Shown: positions 49,401-57,260 of the stretch, piece by piece
How positions within the stretch are numbered: position 1 is the first letter of the stretch
Layout of the letters: every line of letters begins with the position of its first letter
Assembly: GCF_036077095.1 (NCBI RefSeq)
Contig: NZ_CP107960.1
Span: forward strand, 4,402,001 to 4,466,000
Source of the DNA: Streptomyces sp. NBC_00376
GTDB lineage: Bacteria > Actinomycetota > Actinomycetes > Streptomycetales > Streptomycetaceae
DNA length: 64,000 nt
Direction of reading: 5' to 3'
The notes under the pieces: generated by a model
What the model was told of the DNA's origin: nothing
Seen by the model: only the letters and a program-made list of their open reading frames with translations
Databases searched by the model: none
Program-made: the position numbers and the translations under genes

Positions 49401-50537
49401 TCAGCCGAGGAGGTGTGCGGCCAGCAGGCTGCCCAGCGCCTCCTCGTGTGCCGCCGCCGGGCCGAGGGACAGCTCGATCTGCTTGGCCCAGGCATGAAAG
49501 CGGTGCAGCGGGTAGTCCGTGTCCGCACCGAAACCGCCGTGCAGATGCTGTGCCGTCTGCACGACGCGGCGTACGCCGTCCGACGCCCAGATCTTCGCCA
49601 CGGCGATGTCGCCCTCGGCAGGAAGCGCCCCGTCGGCCCCGGTGGAGATCCGCCAGGCCGCTTGCCAGAGTGTCACTTCCATGGCCCGCAGGTCGATGTA
49701 CCGGTCCGCGGCCTGTACGGCGACGGACTGGAACGTCGCCACCGGGAAACCGAACTGCTCGCGCTTGCCGGTGTATTGGCTCGTCATGGCGAGCACGGCC
49801 TCTCCCAGGCCCAGTGCCAGCGCGCACGTTCCGGTGGTGAGGAGGGCGCGCAGCCACTCCCAGGCCCCGGCGCCGTCGATCAGCGCGCGGTCGTCGATCC
49901 GTACCGACTCCAGCCGGACCTCGGCGAACCGTTCACCGTTGGTGGAGACCTGCTCGGCCAGGGTGACACCGTCCTGGGCGGGCTGGACCAGGGCGACGAC
50001 CGCCCGGCCCTCGTCCGTGCGGGCCGGGAGCGCGATCCAGTCCGCTGCCTGTGCCCACGGCACCGCCGACTGCATTCCGTCGAGCACCCAGCCGGCTGTC
50101 GCCTTCCGGCGGGCCTTGACGGCGAGTTCGGCCGGATCGTGGCCGGAGCGGCCGTTGGACCCGGCGGTGAGGACCAGTTCGCCCCGGCCGACCCGAGGCA
50201 GCAACTCGCCGGCCAGCCCCGGGTCCCCGTACCGCTGGAGCGCCATCGCGACCGCGCAGGTCTCCAGCAACGGCACTCTCGCGAGCACCTTGGCGGACTC
50301 GCGCAACACCACGCAGAGCGCCACGAGATCGAGTCCGGCCCCGCCGTGCTCCGGCAGAAGCGTCAGGCTCAGCAGATCGCTCGACGCCAGCCCGGCCCAC
50401 AGGGGGCGGTCGATGTCCTCGGCCACCGCGCCCGGCACGAGAGCGGGGCTGGGAACCCCGTCCGGTGCGACTCCCGAGAAGACCGCTCGCGCTGCCTCCG
50501 CGGCTGCCTGCTGTTCCTCGGTGAAGGTGAAGTCCAC
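49401..50537 (-). CDS. Acyl-CoA dehydrogenase
   Basis: 378-residue FAD flavoenzyme that alpha-beta desaturates acyl-CoAs. GTG 50537 with GGAGG upstream gives MDFTFTEEQQAAAEAARAVF; upstream codons are not family-like. LTLLPEHGGAGLDLVALCVV, ALGLGEAVLAMTSQYTGKREQFG and FPVATFQSVAVQAADRYI are typical. A C-terminal KIWASDGVRRVVQTAQHLHGG contains the FAD-side segment. The usual catalytic glutamate position near the C-terminus is not obvious to me. On the same strand as, and just downstream of, the paa operon, so it may serve in aromatic or fatty-acid degradation. Confidence 0.88.
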   Translation of the reverse strand: MDFTFTEEQQAAAEAARAVFSGVAPDGVPSPALVPGAVAEDIDRPLWAGLASSDLLSLTLLPEHGGAGLDLVALCVVLRESAKVLARVPLLETCAVAMALQRYGDPGLAGELLPRVGRGELVLTAGSNGRSGHDPAELAVKARRKATAGWVLDGMQSAVPWAQAADWIALPARTDEGRAVVALVQPAQDGVTLAEQVSTNGERFAEVRLESVRIDDRALIDGAGAWEWLRALLTTGTCALALGLGEAVLAMTSQYTGKREQFGFPVATFQSVAVQAADRYIDLRAMEVTLWQAAWRISTGADGALPAEGDIAVAKIWASDGVRRVVQTAQHLHGGFGADTDYPLHRFHAWAKQIELSLGPAAAHEEALGSLLAAHLLG

Positions 50538-50641
50538 TGTCCTGGCCTCCCGTTGACCGATGACCGCCTGAATCTGACGGATCGTCAAGATAGAACAGGT
50601 TCTATGAGAAGGGAACAGAGGAGGAGCAGCGACGGGGTCGC

Positions 50642-51700
50642 TCAACGGTCGAAGTCGAGCTCCACCTCCGGTGTGACCGGATGCGACTGGCAAGCCAGCA
50701 CATAGCCCGCGCCCGTCTCCTCGGGCTCCAGCGCGAAGTTGCGGTCCATCCTCACCTCGCCCGAGACCAGGAACGCCCGGCAGGTCCCGCATACCCCGCC
50801 CTTGCAGGCGTACGGTGCGTCGGCACGGCTGCGCAGCACCGTTTCCAGCAGCGATTCGCCCTCCTCCACGGGCCAGGTGCCGGAGCGGCCGTCCAGGGTC
50901 GCGGTGAGACGGCTGTGAGCGGGCGACTCGATCCGGGGGCGGGCGGATGCGCTCGGGCCCTCGTCCACATGGAAGATCTCCTGGTGGATGCGGGTCCGGT
51001 CGACGCCCAGGCCGCGCAACGCCCGGTCCGCGGCCAGGACCAGCCCGAACGGCCCGCAGAGGTACCAGCCATCCACCTCGGCCATCGGCAGCAGCGCGGG
51101 CAGCAGCTCGGTGAGACGGTCCTGGTCCAGCCGTCCGGAGGGAAGGCCGGCCTGCTGCTCTTCCCGGGAGAGCACCGTGACCAGCTGGAACCGGTCCGGG
51201 TAGCGGTCCTTGAGGTCGGCGACCTCGTCCAGGAACATCGTCGAGAGCGCTGTCCGGTCACTGCGGATCAGGCAGAAATGGGCGTCGGGTTCCCGCGCCA
51301 GCAGCGTGGCCGCGATCGACAGCACCGGTGTGATTCCGCTGCCCCCGACGATCGCCGCGAAGTGCCCGGCGCGGGGCGCCAGCACGAAGCGGCCCATCGG
51401 GGACATTGCCTCGACCACGTCACCGACAGCGAGTTCCTTCAGGGCGTACGTGGAGAACGCGCCGCCGTCGACGAGCCGGATGCCCACCCGCAGTACCGGG
51501 TCGTGCGGCTCCTCGACGGCCGGGGAGCAGATCGAGTACGAGCGGCGGATCTCCTCGCCGTCGACCGTGTACCGCACGTTGAGATGCTGGCCGGGCTTGT
51601 GGCGGAAGGTCTCGCGCAACTCGGGCGGCACGGCGAGGGTGACGGCCACCGAATCGTCCGTGAGCCGTTCGATGGCGCGGACCCGGAGCGGATGGAACAT
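50642..51700 (-). CDS. paaE: Phenylacetyl-CoA epoxidase reductase subunit PaaE
   Basis: 352-residue NADPH-dependent ferredoxin reductase that feeds electrons to the PaaABC oxygenase. An FAD/ferredoxin-reductase module (RRSYSICSPAVEEP, MGRFVLAPR, GGSGITPVLSIAATLL) is followed by a plant-type 2Fe-2S domain whose ligands are C299, C304 and C307 in YACKGGVCGTC and C337. Last gene of paaABCDE; starts one base after paaD ends. Confidence 0.95.
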   Translation of the reverse strand: MFHPLRVRAIERLTDDSVAVTLAVPPELRETFRHKPGQHLNVRYTVDGEEIRRSYSICSPAVEEPHDPVLRVGIRLVDGGAFSTYALKELAVGDVVEAMSPMGRFVLAPRAGHFAAIVGGSGITPVLSIAATLLAREPDAHFCLIRSDRTALSTMFLDEVADLKDRYPDRFQLVTVLSREEQQAGLPSGRLDQDRLTELLPALLPMAEVDGWYLCGPFGLVLAADRALRGLGVDRTRIHQEIFHVDEGPSASARPRIESPAHSRLTATLDGRSGTWPVEEGESLLETVLRSRADAPYACKGGVCGTCRAFLVSGEVRMDRNFALEPEETGAGYVLACQSHPVTPEVELDFDR

Positions 51701-52207
51701 CTACAACTCCTTGAAGTGGTCGAACGGTTCGCGGCACGTCACGCAGCGGCGCAGCGCCTTGCACGCGGTCGAGGAGAACCGGCTCAGCAGCTCCGTATCG
51801 GTCGAGCCGCAGTGCGGGCAGCGCACCGAGAGCGTGAGCGGGACCGGGCCGCCCGCGGGGGCCGTGACATCGTGCGGGCGCGGGGGCGCTATGCCGAACT
51901 CCGCCAGCTTGCGCCGCCCTTCCGCGCTGATGTCGTCCGTTGACCAGGCCGGGGAGAGCACGGTGACCACGGAGACCTCCGGTATGCCGTGGTCGTGCAG
52001 AACCCGCTCGATGTCCGCGGACATGGCCTCGATCGCGGGGCAGCCCGTGTAGGTCGGGGTGAGACGCACGGTGACCTTGCCGGGGGCGAGGACGTCCACG
52101 CCCCGGAGCACGCCCAGCTCGTCCAGGGTGAGCACGGGCAGCTCGGGGTCGGGCACGGAGCCTGCGAGGCGGTGCAGCTCCTCCTCCAGGAGTGTCTCGG
52201 TCACCAT
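51701..52207 (-). CDS. paaD: Phenylacetyl-CoA epoxidase-associated protein PaaD
   Basis: 168 residues. MIP18/DUF59-type N-terminal domain (PDPELPVLTLDELGVLR, VRLTPTYTGCPAIEAM) and a C-terminal Cys-rich part CPHCGSTD...CKALRRCVTCREPF. PaaD is needed for assembly or activity of the epoxidase, likely in Fe-S or di-iron maturation. Start ATG 52207; GTG 52204 overlapping the paaC stop is an alternative. Reads directly into paaE. Confidence 0.93.
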   Translation of the reverse strand: MVTETLLEEELHRLAGSVPDPELPVLTLDELGVLRGVDVLAPGKVTVRLTPTYTGCPAIEAMSADIERVLHDHGIPEVSVVTVLSPAWSTDDISAEGRRKLAEFGIAPPRPHDVTAPAGGPVPLTLSVRCPHCGSTDTELLSRFSSTACKALRRCVTCREPFDHFKEL

Positions 52208-52902
52208 GACGCCCCCGGATGGCTGCGATGTAGGTGCTGCATCTCGGCGATCATGCGGCCGAAGGGTTCCGTGTGGATGCCCTGGCGCCCCGCGCCCGCC
52301 GTCCACGCCCCGGACTGCGGACCGGCCGGCAGCGTCAGAGTGGCCCGGTCCAGCACCGCGGAGACGGACTCCAGCCAGCCGCCCCGCAGCGACTGCCAGT
52401 CGATCTCCACGCCCTCGACGGGCTCGAACAACTCGCCGGTGAACCGCCAGAGGGCGTCCACCGCGCGCTGCATCCGGTCATGGCTCTCGTCCGTGCCGTC
52501 GCCGAGCCGCAGCGTCCAGTGCTCCGCGTGGTCCTGGTGGTACGCGACCTCCTTGACGGCCTTCGCCGCCAGACCGGCGAACGCGCTCTCGCCCGAGGCC
52601 AGCTGCTCGTACAGCAGCCGCTGATAGGTGGAGAAGTAGAGCTGGCGGGCGATGGTGTGGGCGAAGTCGCCGTTCGGCTGCTCGACCAGCTGGACGTTGC
52701 GGAAGGCGCGCTCCTCGCGCAGATACGCCAGCTCGTCCTCGTCGCCGGCCATGGTGAGGAGCACCCGGGCCTGGCCCAGCAGGTCCAGGGCGATGTTGGC
52801 CAGGGCCACTTCTTCTTCCAGCACGGGCGCATGGCCCGCCCACTCCCCCAGCCGGTGCGAGAGCACCAGCGCGTCGTCGCCCAGGGCGAGGGCCGCGGTC
52901 AC
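52201..52902 (-). CDS. paaC: Phenylacetyl-CoA epoxidase subunit PaaC
   Basis: 233-residue structural subunit paired with PaaA, with a degenerate ferritin-like fold. LGDDALVLSHRLGEWAGHAP, ALDLLGQARVLL, YHQDHAEHWTLRLGDGTDES and the C-terminal RSHPGASW fit the family. GTG 52902 overlaps the paaB stop and its stop overlaps the paaD start. Confidence 0.95.
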   Translation of the reverse strand: MTAALALGDDALVLSHRLGEWAGHAPVLEEEVALANIALDLLGQARVLLTMAGDEDELAYLREERAFRNVQLVEQPNGDFAHTIARQLYFSTYQRLLYEQLASGESAFAGLAAKAVKEVAYHQDHAEHWTLRLGDGTDESHDRMQRAVDALWRFTGELFEPVEGVEIDWQSLRGGWLESVSAVLDRATLTLPAGPQSGAWTAGAGRQGIHTEPFGRMIAEMQHLHRSHPGASW

Positions 52903-53189
52903 AGGTGCTTCACCCCTTCCGGGATCTCGTAGAACGTCGGATGCCGGTACGGCTTGTCAGCGGCCGGCTCGAAGAAGGAGTCCTTCTCGTCCGGGGACGA
53001 GGCCGTGACCTGTGCGGACGGGACCACCCAGATCGAGACGCCCTCGGAACGGCGGGTGTACAGATCGCGCGCGTTGCGCAGGGCCATCTCCGCGTCCGGG
53101 GCGTGCAGGCTGCCCGCGTGGGTGTGGGAAAGGCCGCGGCGGGAACGCACGAACACCTCCCACAGTGGCCATTCGGTCGAGCTGCTCAT
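52899..53189 (-). CDS. paaB: Phenylacetyl-CoA epoxidase subunit PaaB
   Basis: 96-residue bridging subunit. [40 protein letters not shown] and [11 protein letters not shown] are full-length family features. ATG 53189 overlaps the paaA stop by four bases. A longer frame reads upstream but is the wrong frame of paaA. Confidence 0.96.
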   Translation of the reverse strand: MSSSTEWPLWEVFVRSRRGLSHTHAGSLHAPDAEMALRNARDLYTRRSEGVSIWVVPSAQVTASSPDEKDSFFEPAADKPYRHPTFYEIPEGVKHL

Positions 53190-54214
53190 GCTGTCGCCTC
53201 CCCGTTCCTCGCTGCTGTTTGCGTCGCTGTGTGCGTCGATGTGTGCTTCTCGGCGTAGGCAACCGCCGCGTCCCGGACCCAGGCGCCCTCCTCGTGTGCC
53301 CGGCGGCGCTGGGTGAGGCGCTGCTCGTTGCACGGGCCGTTGCCCTTGAGGACCTCCTGGAACTCCTTCCAGTCGATCGCCCCGAAGTCGTGCTGTCCGC
53401 GTTCCTCGTTCCACCGGAGGTCCGGGTCCGGGAGAGTGAGCCCCAGCGCCTCGGCCTGCGGGACGCAGATGTCCACGAAGCGCTGCCGCAGCTCGTCGTT
53501 GGAGTGACGCTTGATCTTCCAGGTCATCGACTGTGCCGAGTGGGCCGAGGCGTCGTCCGGCGGGCCGAACATCATCAGGGACGGCCACCACCAGCGGTTC
53601 ACCGCGTCCTGCGCCATCTCGTGCTGCGCCGGGGTGCCGCCGCTGAGGGTGAGCAGCAGCTCGTACCCCTGGCGCTGGTGGAAGGACTCCTCCTTGCAGA
53701 TGCGGACCATCGCCCGGGCGTACGGGCCGTAGGAGCAGCGGCACAGCGGCACCTGGTTGGTGATCGCGGCACCGTCCACGAGCCAGCCGATCGCGCCGAC
53801 GTCCGCCCAGGTCAGCGTCGGGTAGTTGAAGATCGATGAATACCTCTGGCGGCCCGCGTGGAGCTTGTCGAGCAGCTCCTCGCGGCCGGTGCCGAGGGTC
53901 TCCGCCGCGCTGTACAGATAAAGGCCGTGGCCCGCCTCGTCCTGCACCTTGGCCATGAGGATCGCCTTGCGGCGCAGCGAGGGCGCGCGCGAGATCCAGT
54001 TGGCCTCCGGCTGCATGCCGATGATTTCGGAGTGGGCATGCTGGGCCATTTGCCTGACCAGCGAGGCGCGGTACGCATCGGGCATCCAGTCGCGTGGCTC
54101 GATGCGCTCGTCCGCCGCCACCGCGGCGTCGAATGCCGCCTCCAGGGCCTCGTCCGCCCCTTCGGGCCTGTCCGCTCTCGCCTGCGCTGTCTGGTCCGCA
54201 GTCACTGCCGCCAT
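53186..54214 (-). CDS. paaA: Phenylacetyl-CoA epoxidase catalytic subunit PaaA
   Basis: 342-residue di-iron oxygenase that epoxidises the ring of phenylacetyl-CoA, the committing step of aerobic phenylacetate breakdown. Iron-ligand regions [34 protein letters not shown] and the sequence [13 protein letters not shown] are present. The first 25 residues are an extra Ala/Asp-rich lead. First gene of paaABCDE; the operator at 54231-54244 is 17 bases upstream of its ATG. Confidence 0.97.
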   Translation of the reverse strand: MAAVTADQTAQARADRPEGADEALEAAFDAAVAADERIEPRDWMPDAYRASLVRQMAQHAHSEIIGMQPEANWISRAPSLRRKAILMAKVQDEAGHGLYLYSAAETLGTGREELLDKLHAGRQRYSSIFNYPTLTWADVGAIGWLVDGAAITNQVPLCRCSYGPYARAMVRICKEESFHQRQGYELLLTLSGGTPAQHEMAQDAVNRWWWPSLMMFGPPDDASAHSAQSMTWKIKRHSNDELRQRFVDICVPQAEALGLTLPDPDLRWNEERGQHDFGAIDWKEFQEVLKGNGPCNEQRLTQRRRAHEEGAWVRDAAVAYAEKHTSTHTATQTAARNGEATA

Positions 54215-54230
54215 CCCGGACTCCCTACCG

Positions 54231-54244
54231 ACCGATCGTTCGGT
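54231..54244. promoter_or_regulatory. TetR (PaaR-type) operator 1, paaA
   Basis: ACCGATCGTTCGGT; its complement ACCGAACGATCGGT equals operator 2 exactly, and the two share 18 bases (AACCGAACGATCGGTCGG). It lies between paaA and the divergent DUF5819 gene. Confidence 0.8.
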
Positions 54245-54289
54245 TCAATGTCTTCAATGGTGAGTCGGTGGCCCGTAGGGTGTCAACCC

Positions 54290-54298
54290 TGTGGATAA
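54290..54298. promoter_or_regulatory. DnaA box before the DUF5819 gene
   Basis: TGTGGATAA, reverse of the E. coli-type box TTATCCACA, 32 bases before the DUF5819 start; a second exact box TGTGGACAA occurs inside that gene at 54543-54551. Confidence 0.45.
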
Positions 54299-54329
54299 CT
54301 GACCGGGGATCGACGGGGATCGGGGCGGG

Positions 54330-55112
54330 ATGGATTCGTACGACGACAGGGGCTCCGAGAGCGGGAACGGGAGTGCCGAAGGCGGGGGCTGGAGGGCCGA
54401 GCCGGGGCCGGATCAGCGGGCGGACGAGCCTTCCGGTGCTGGTCAGATCCTGGAGGCAGCTCCTCGTGAGGGTATGGCCGCGCTGTCTCTTCCGTACCAG
54501 ATCGTTGCCGCGATAGCACTGTCGGTCATCGGCCTGGTCGCCTGTGGACAACTGGTCATGGTGTTTCTGCACGTCGCACCCTCCAACACCCTGACCAAGC
54601 AGCACGGCGAAGCGGTCGACGAGTGGGTCTATCCCGAGTTCGAGCAGAACTGGAAGCTCTTCGCCCCGAATCCGCTCCAGCAGAACGTCGCCGTCCACGT
54701 CCGAGCCGAGATAGCCGGCCCCGACGGGCGCCGCACCACACCCTGGATGAGCCTTTCCGGCGAGGACGGCAAGGCGATACGCGGCAATCTCCTCCCCAGC
54801 CACGTCCAGCAGAACGAACTCCGCCGCGGCTGGGACTTCTACATCAGTTCCCACGACAACCAGAACCGCGCCAACGGCCTTCGCGGCCAGCTCTCCGAGC
54901 GCTACATCCGCCGCATCGTGATGCTGCGCCTCGGCGAACACGACTACGGCGGCACCGTCGAGCGCATCCAGGTCCGTTCCGAGGTGCGGTCCGTCGCGGC
55001 GCCCGCGTGGAGCGAGGAGAAGATCAGCACACGGCCGTCCTACCGGGTACTGCCGTGGTGGACGGTAACTCCCGAGGACCTTCCCAAGGGCACCGAGGGG
55101 GCGGACAAGTGA
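54330..55112 (+). CDS. DUF5819 family protein
   Basis: 260 residues. Disordered N-terminus (1-45), one membrane helix (about 54-80), then an extracytoplasmic domain with NTLTKQHGEAVDEWVYPEFE and QNWKLFAPNPLQQN, conserved as in HTTM-partner proteins, and GWDFYISSHDNQNRANG. ATG at 54330. The stop overlaps the next start (GTGA), so it is coupled to the HTTM gene. Function unknown; the pairing suggests a two-protein membrane complex. Confidence 0.88.
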   Translation: MDSYDDRGSESGNGSAEGGGWRAEPGPDQRADEPSGAGQILEAAPREGMAALSLPYQIVAAIALSVIGLVACGQLVMVFLHVAPSNTLTKQHGEAVDEWVYPEFEQNWKLFAPNPLQQNVAVHVRAEIAGPDGRRTTPWMSLSGEDGKAIRGNLLPSHVQQNELRRGWDFYISSHDNQNRANGLRGQLSERYIRRIVMLRLGEHDYGGTVERIQVRSEVRSVAAPAWSEEKISTRPSYRVLPWWTVTPEDLPKGTEGADK

Positions 55113-56362
55113 GTACGGTCATTCTCGACCGCAAGGCCGACAACAAGCTCGCCCGCGGTATCCAGCGCATCACCTCCACGGCCCTCGGCCAGTATCAGAG
55201 TGCCGTCATCCGGATCGGCTTCTCGGCCACCTATCTACTCTTCCTGCTGCGCGAGCTGCCGCACCGCCACGAGATGTACGGCCCCGACGCCCCGTGGCGC
55301 TGGGACATGGCGCAGCAGCTCATATCCGGCAACCAGTCGTTCACCGCGCTCATGTGGTCGGACAGCACCGTCTGGTTCGAGGTCGTGTACGCGGTCGCGC
55401 TGATCTCCGCGGCGTTGCTGATGGTCGGCTGGCACACCCGGGCCACGTCGGTCCTCTTCATGGCCGGGGTGCTCTCCCTGCAGAACCGCAGCATCTTCAT
55501 GGGCGACGGCGGCGACAACGTCATCCACCTCATGGCGATCTATCTGGTGCTCACGCGCTGCGGGCGGGTCTGGTCGCTGGACGCCCGGCGGGCGGCGCGG
55601 CAGGCGCGCGCGGAAGCGGACGGGACGCGGAGCCCGGTGCTCGGCAATCTGGCCGGCCCGGTGCTCTGGGTGGTGCTCGGCCTCGTGCTGATCGTGGCCA
55701 GTGTGACGGACGGGCTCGGCGGTACCTGGTGGCTGCCGACTCTGCTCTGGTTCCTGTGGGTCGGCGAAGGCGCCTGGTGGGCCGTGAACCGTTACGCACC
55801 GCAGAGCCAGTCACGCACGCTGCTCGATGTCGTCGCCAATCTCGCCCACAACGCGACCCTCGTCGTGATCATGGCCGAGGTCTGTCTGATCTACGCCACC
55901 GCGGGCTGGTACAAGATCCAGGGCTCGCGGTGGCAGGACGGCACGGCGCTGTACTACCCGCTCAAGCTCGACTACTTCACGCCCTGGCCCGGACTGTCGG
56001 ACATCCTCGCCTCCAACTCCGTGATGGTGATGGTGCTCACCTACGGCACGGTCATCGTCCAGGTCGCGTTTCCCTTCACCCTTTTCAACCGGCGGGTCAA
56101 GAACGTCCTGCTCGTCGCCATGATTCTTGAGCACGCAGGCATCGCTCTGCTGCTCGGGCTGCCCTTCTTCTCCATGGCGATGATCGCCGCCGACTCCGTC
56201 TTCCTGCCGACCGTCTTCCTGGTCTGGCTCGGCGGCCGGGTGACGCTGGCCCGCGAGCGGCTGTTCCCGGTCAGGACCAAGATTCCCGGTCAGCGGCGTG
56301 GCGGCGACGACGAGGAGGCCCGGCAGCACAGCGGCGACGGGGGCCATACGCTCGTCGGGTGA
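55109..56362 (+). CDS. HTTM-domain membrane protein
   Basis: 417 residues from GTG 55109. HTTM (horizontally transferred transmembrane) domains are related to vitamin K-dependent gamma-carboxylase. About eight membrane helices; RIGFSATYLLFLLRELPHR starts the first and MGDGGDNVIHLMAIYLVLTR lies in the middle. ATAGWYKIQGSRWQDGTALY is the family-conserved loop before PLKLDYFTPWPGL. Whether carboxylation is performed is unknown. Ends in a charged tail and overlaps the TrmH gene start. Confidence 0.9.
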   Translation: MSTVILDRKADNKLARGIQRITSTALGQYQSAVIRIGFSATYLLFLLRELPHRHEMYGPDAPWRWDMAQQLISGNQSFTALMWSDSTVWFEVVYAVALISAALLMVGWHTRATSVLFMAGVLSLQNRSIFMGDGGDNVIHLMAIYLVLTRCGRVWSLDARRAARQARAEADGTRSPVLGNLAGPVLWVVLGLVLIVASVTDGLGGTWWLPTLLWFLWVGEGAWWAVNRYAPQSQSRTLLDVVANLAHNATLVVIMAEVCLIYATAGWYKIQGSRWQDGTALYYPLKLDYFTPWPGLSDILASNSVMVMVLTYGTVIVQVAFPFTLFNRRVKNVLLVAMILEHAGIALLLGLPFFSMAMIAADSVFLPTVFLVWLGGRVTLARERLFPVRTKIPGQRRGGDDEEARQHSGDGGHTLVG

Positions 56363-57135
56363 GTAGTGAGAGCGGCAGTACGGGCAGCGCGGGTACCAGC
56401 GGTGGGGAATCGTCGACCGAGGAGGCCGTCGGGCCCGATGCGTCCGTCGCGTCCGCGGCGTCGGCGGAGCCCGGTGCGTCCGCGGAACCGATGCAGTACG
56501 ACGACGGGTTCGGGACGGAGATCGGCGTCGGGCCGCACCCGCTGCCCTGGCCCGTGGACGAGCGGTACGACCCCGAGCTGCTCGCCCACGGCGACCGGCG
56601 CAATGTGGGCGATGACTACCGGTACTGGACCCGGGAGGCGATCGTCGCCGATCTGGATCTGCGGCGGCACGACTTCCACGTCGCGGTCGAGAACTGGGGC
56701 CACGACTTCAATATCGGTTCCGTGGTGCGCACCGCGAACGCCTTTCTCGCCAAGGAGATCCATATCGTGGGGCGGCGGCGCTGGAACCGGCGCGGTGCGA
56801 TGGTCACCGACCGGTACCAGCATGTGCGGCACCACCCCGATACGGAGTCGCTGACCGCGTGGGCGCAGGCCGAGGGCCTGCCGATCATCGGGATCGACAA
56901 TCTGCCGGGGGCGGTGCCGCTGGAGCGGACCGAGTTGCCCCGGCGCTGCGTACTGCTCTTCGGGCAGGAAGGGCCCGGGCTCACCGAGGAGGCCCGTAAG
57001 CACGCGGCGATGGTGTGCTCCATCGCGCAGTTCGGGTCGACGCGGTCGATCAACGCGGGGGCCGCGGCCGCCATTGCCATGCATGCCTGGGTGCAGCGCT
57101 ACGCGGAGATCGCTGAGGCGGGAGAACTCGGCTAG
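56359..57135 (+). CDS. TrmH/SpoU-family RNA 2'-O-methyltransferase
   Basis: 258 residues. A disordered 80-residue lead is followed by the SPOUT domain: motif 1 NIGSVVRTANAF, motif 2 VLLFGQEGPGLTEEA and motif 3 FGSTRSINAGAAAAIAMHAW, which form the knotted SAM site. It methylates ribose in tRNA or rRNA; the exact position is not readable. GTG 56359 overlaps the HTTM stop (GTGA). Confidence 0.92.
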   Translation: MSSESGSTGSAGTSGGESSTEEAVGPDASVASAASAEPGASAEPMQYDDGFGTEIGVGPHPLPWPVDERYDPELLAHGDRRNVGDDYRYWTREAIVADLDLRRHDFHVAVENWGHDFNIGSVVRTANAFLAKEIHIVGRRRWNRRGAMVTDRYQHVRHHPDTESLTAWAQAEGLPIIGIDNLPGAVPLERTELPRRCVLLFGQEGPGLTEEARKHAAMVCSIAQFGSTRSINAGAAAAIAMHAWVQRYAEIAEAGELG

Positions 57136-57173
57136 GGCCTGTGGTCCGGGGCCGGTCCGGTGGATCATGGTCG

Positions 57174-57207
57174 GCCCGGGGCCCGGGGCCCGGGGCCCCG
57201 GGCCCCT
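57174..57207. terminator. GC-only palindrome between convergent TrmH and paaN genes
   Basis: CCCGGGG repeated three times in tandem and then CCCCGGGCCCC, giving nested self-complementary arms. No A or T for more than 30 bases. Probably a shared terminator or a slippage tract. Confidence 0.65.
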
Positions 57208-57260
57208 GCTCCCCGGGCGCCGGAAGGGCTGAGGGGGAGCGGGGGCGACGGAGGCCGCGG

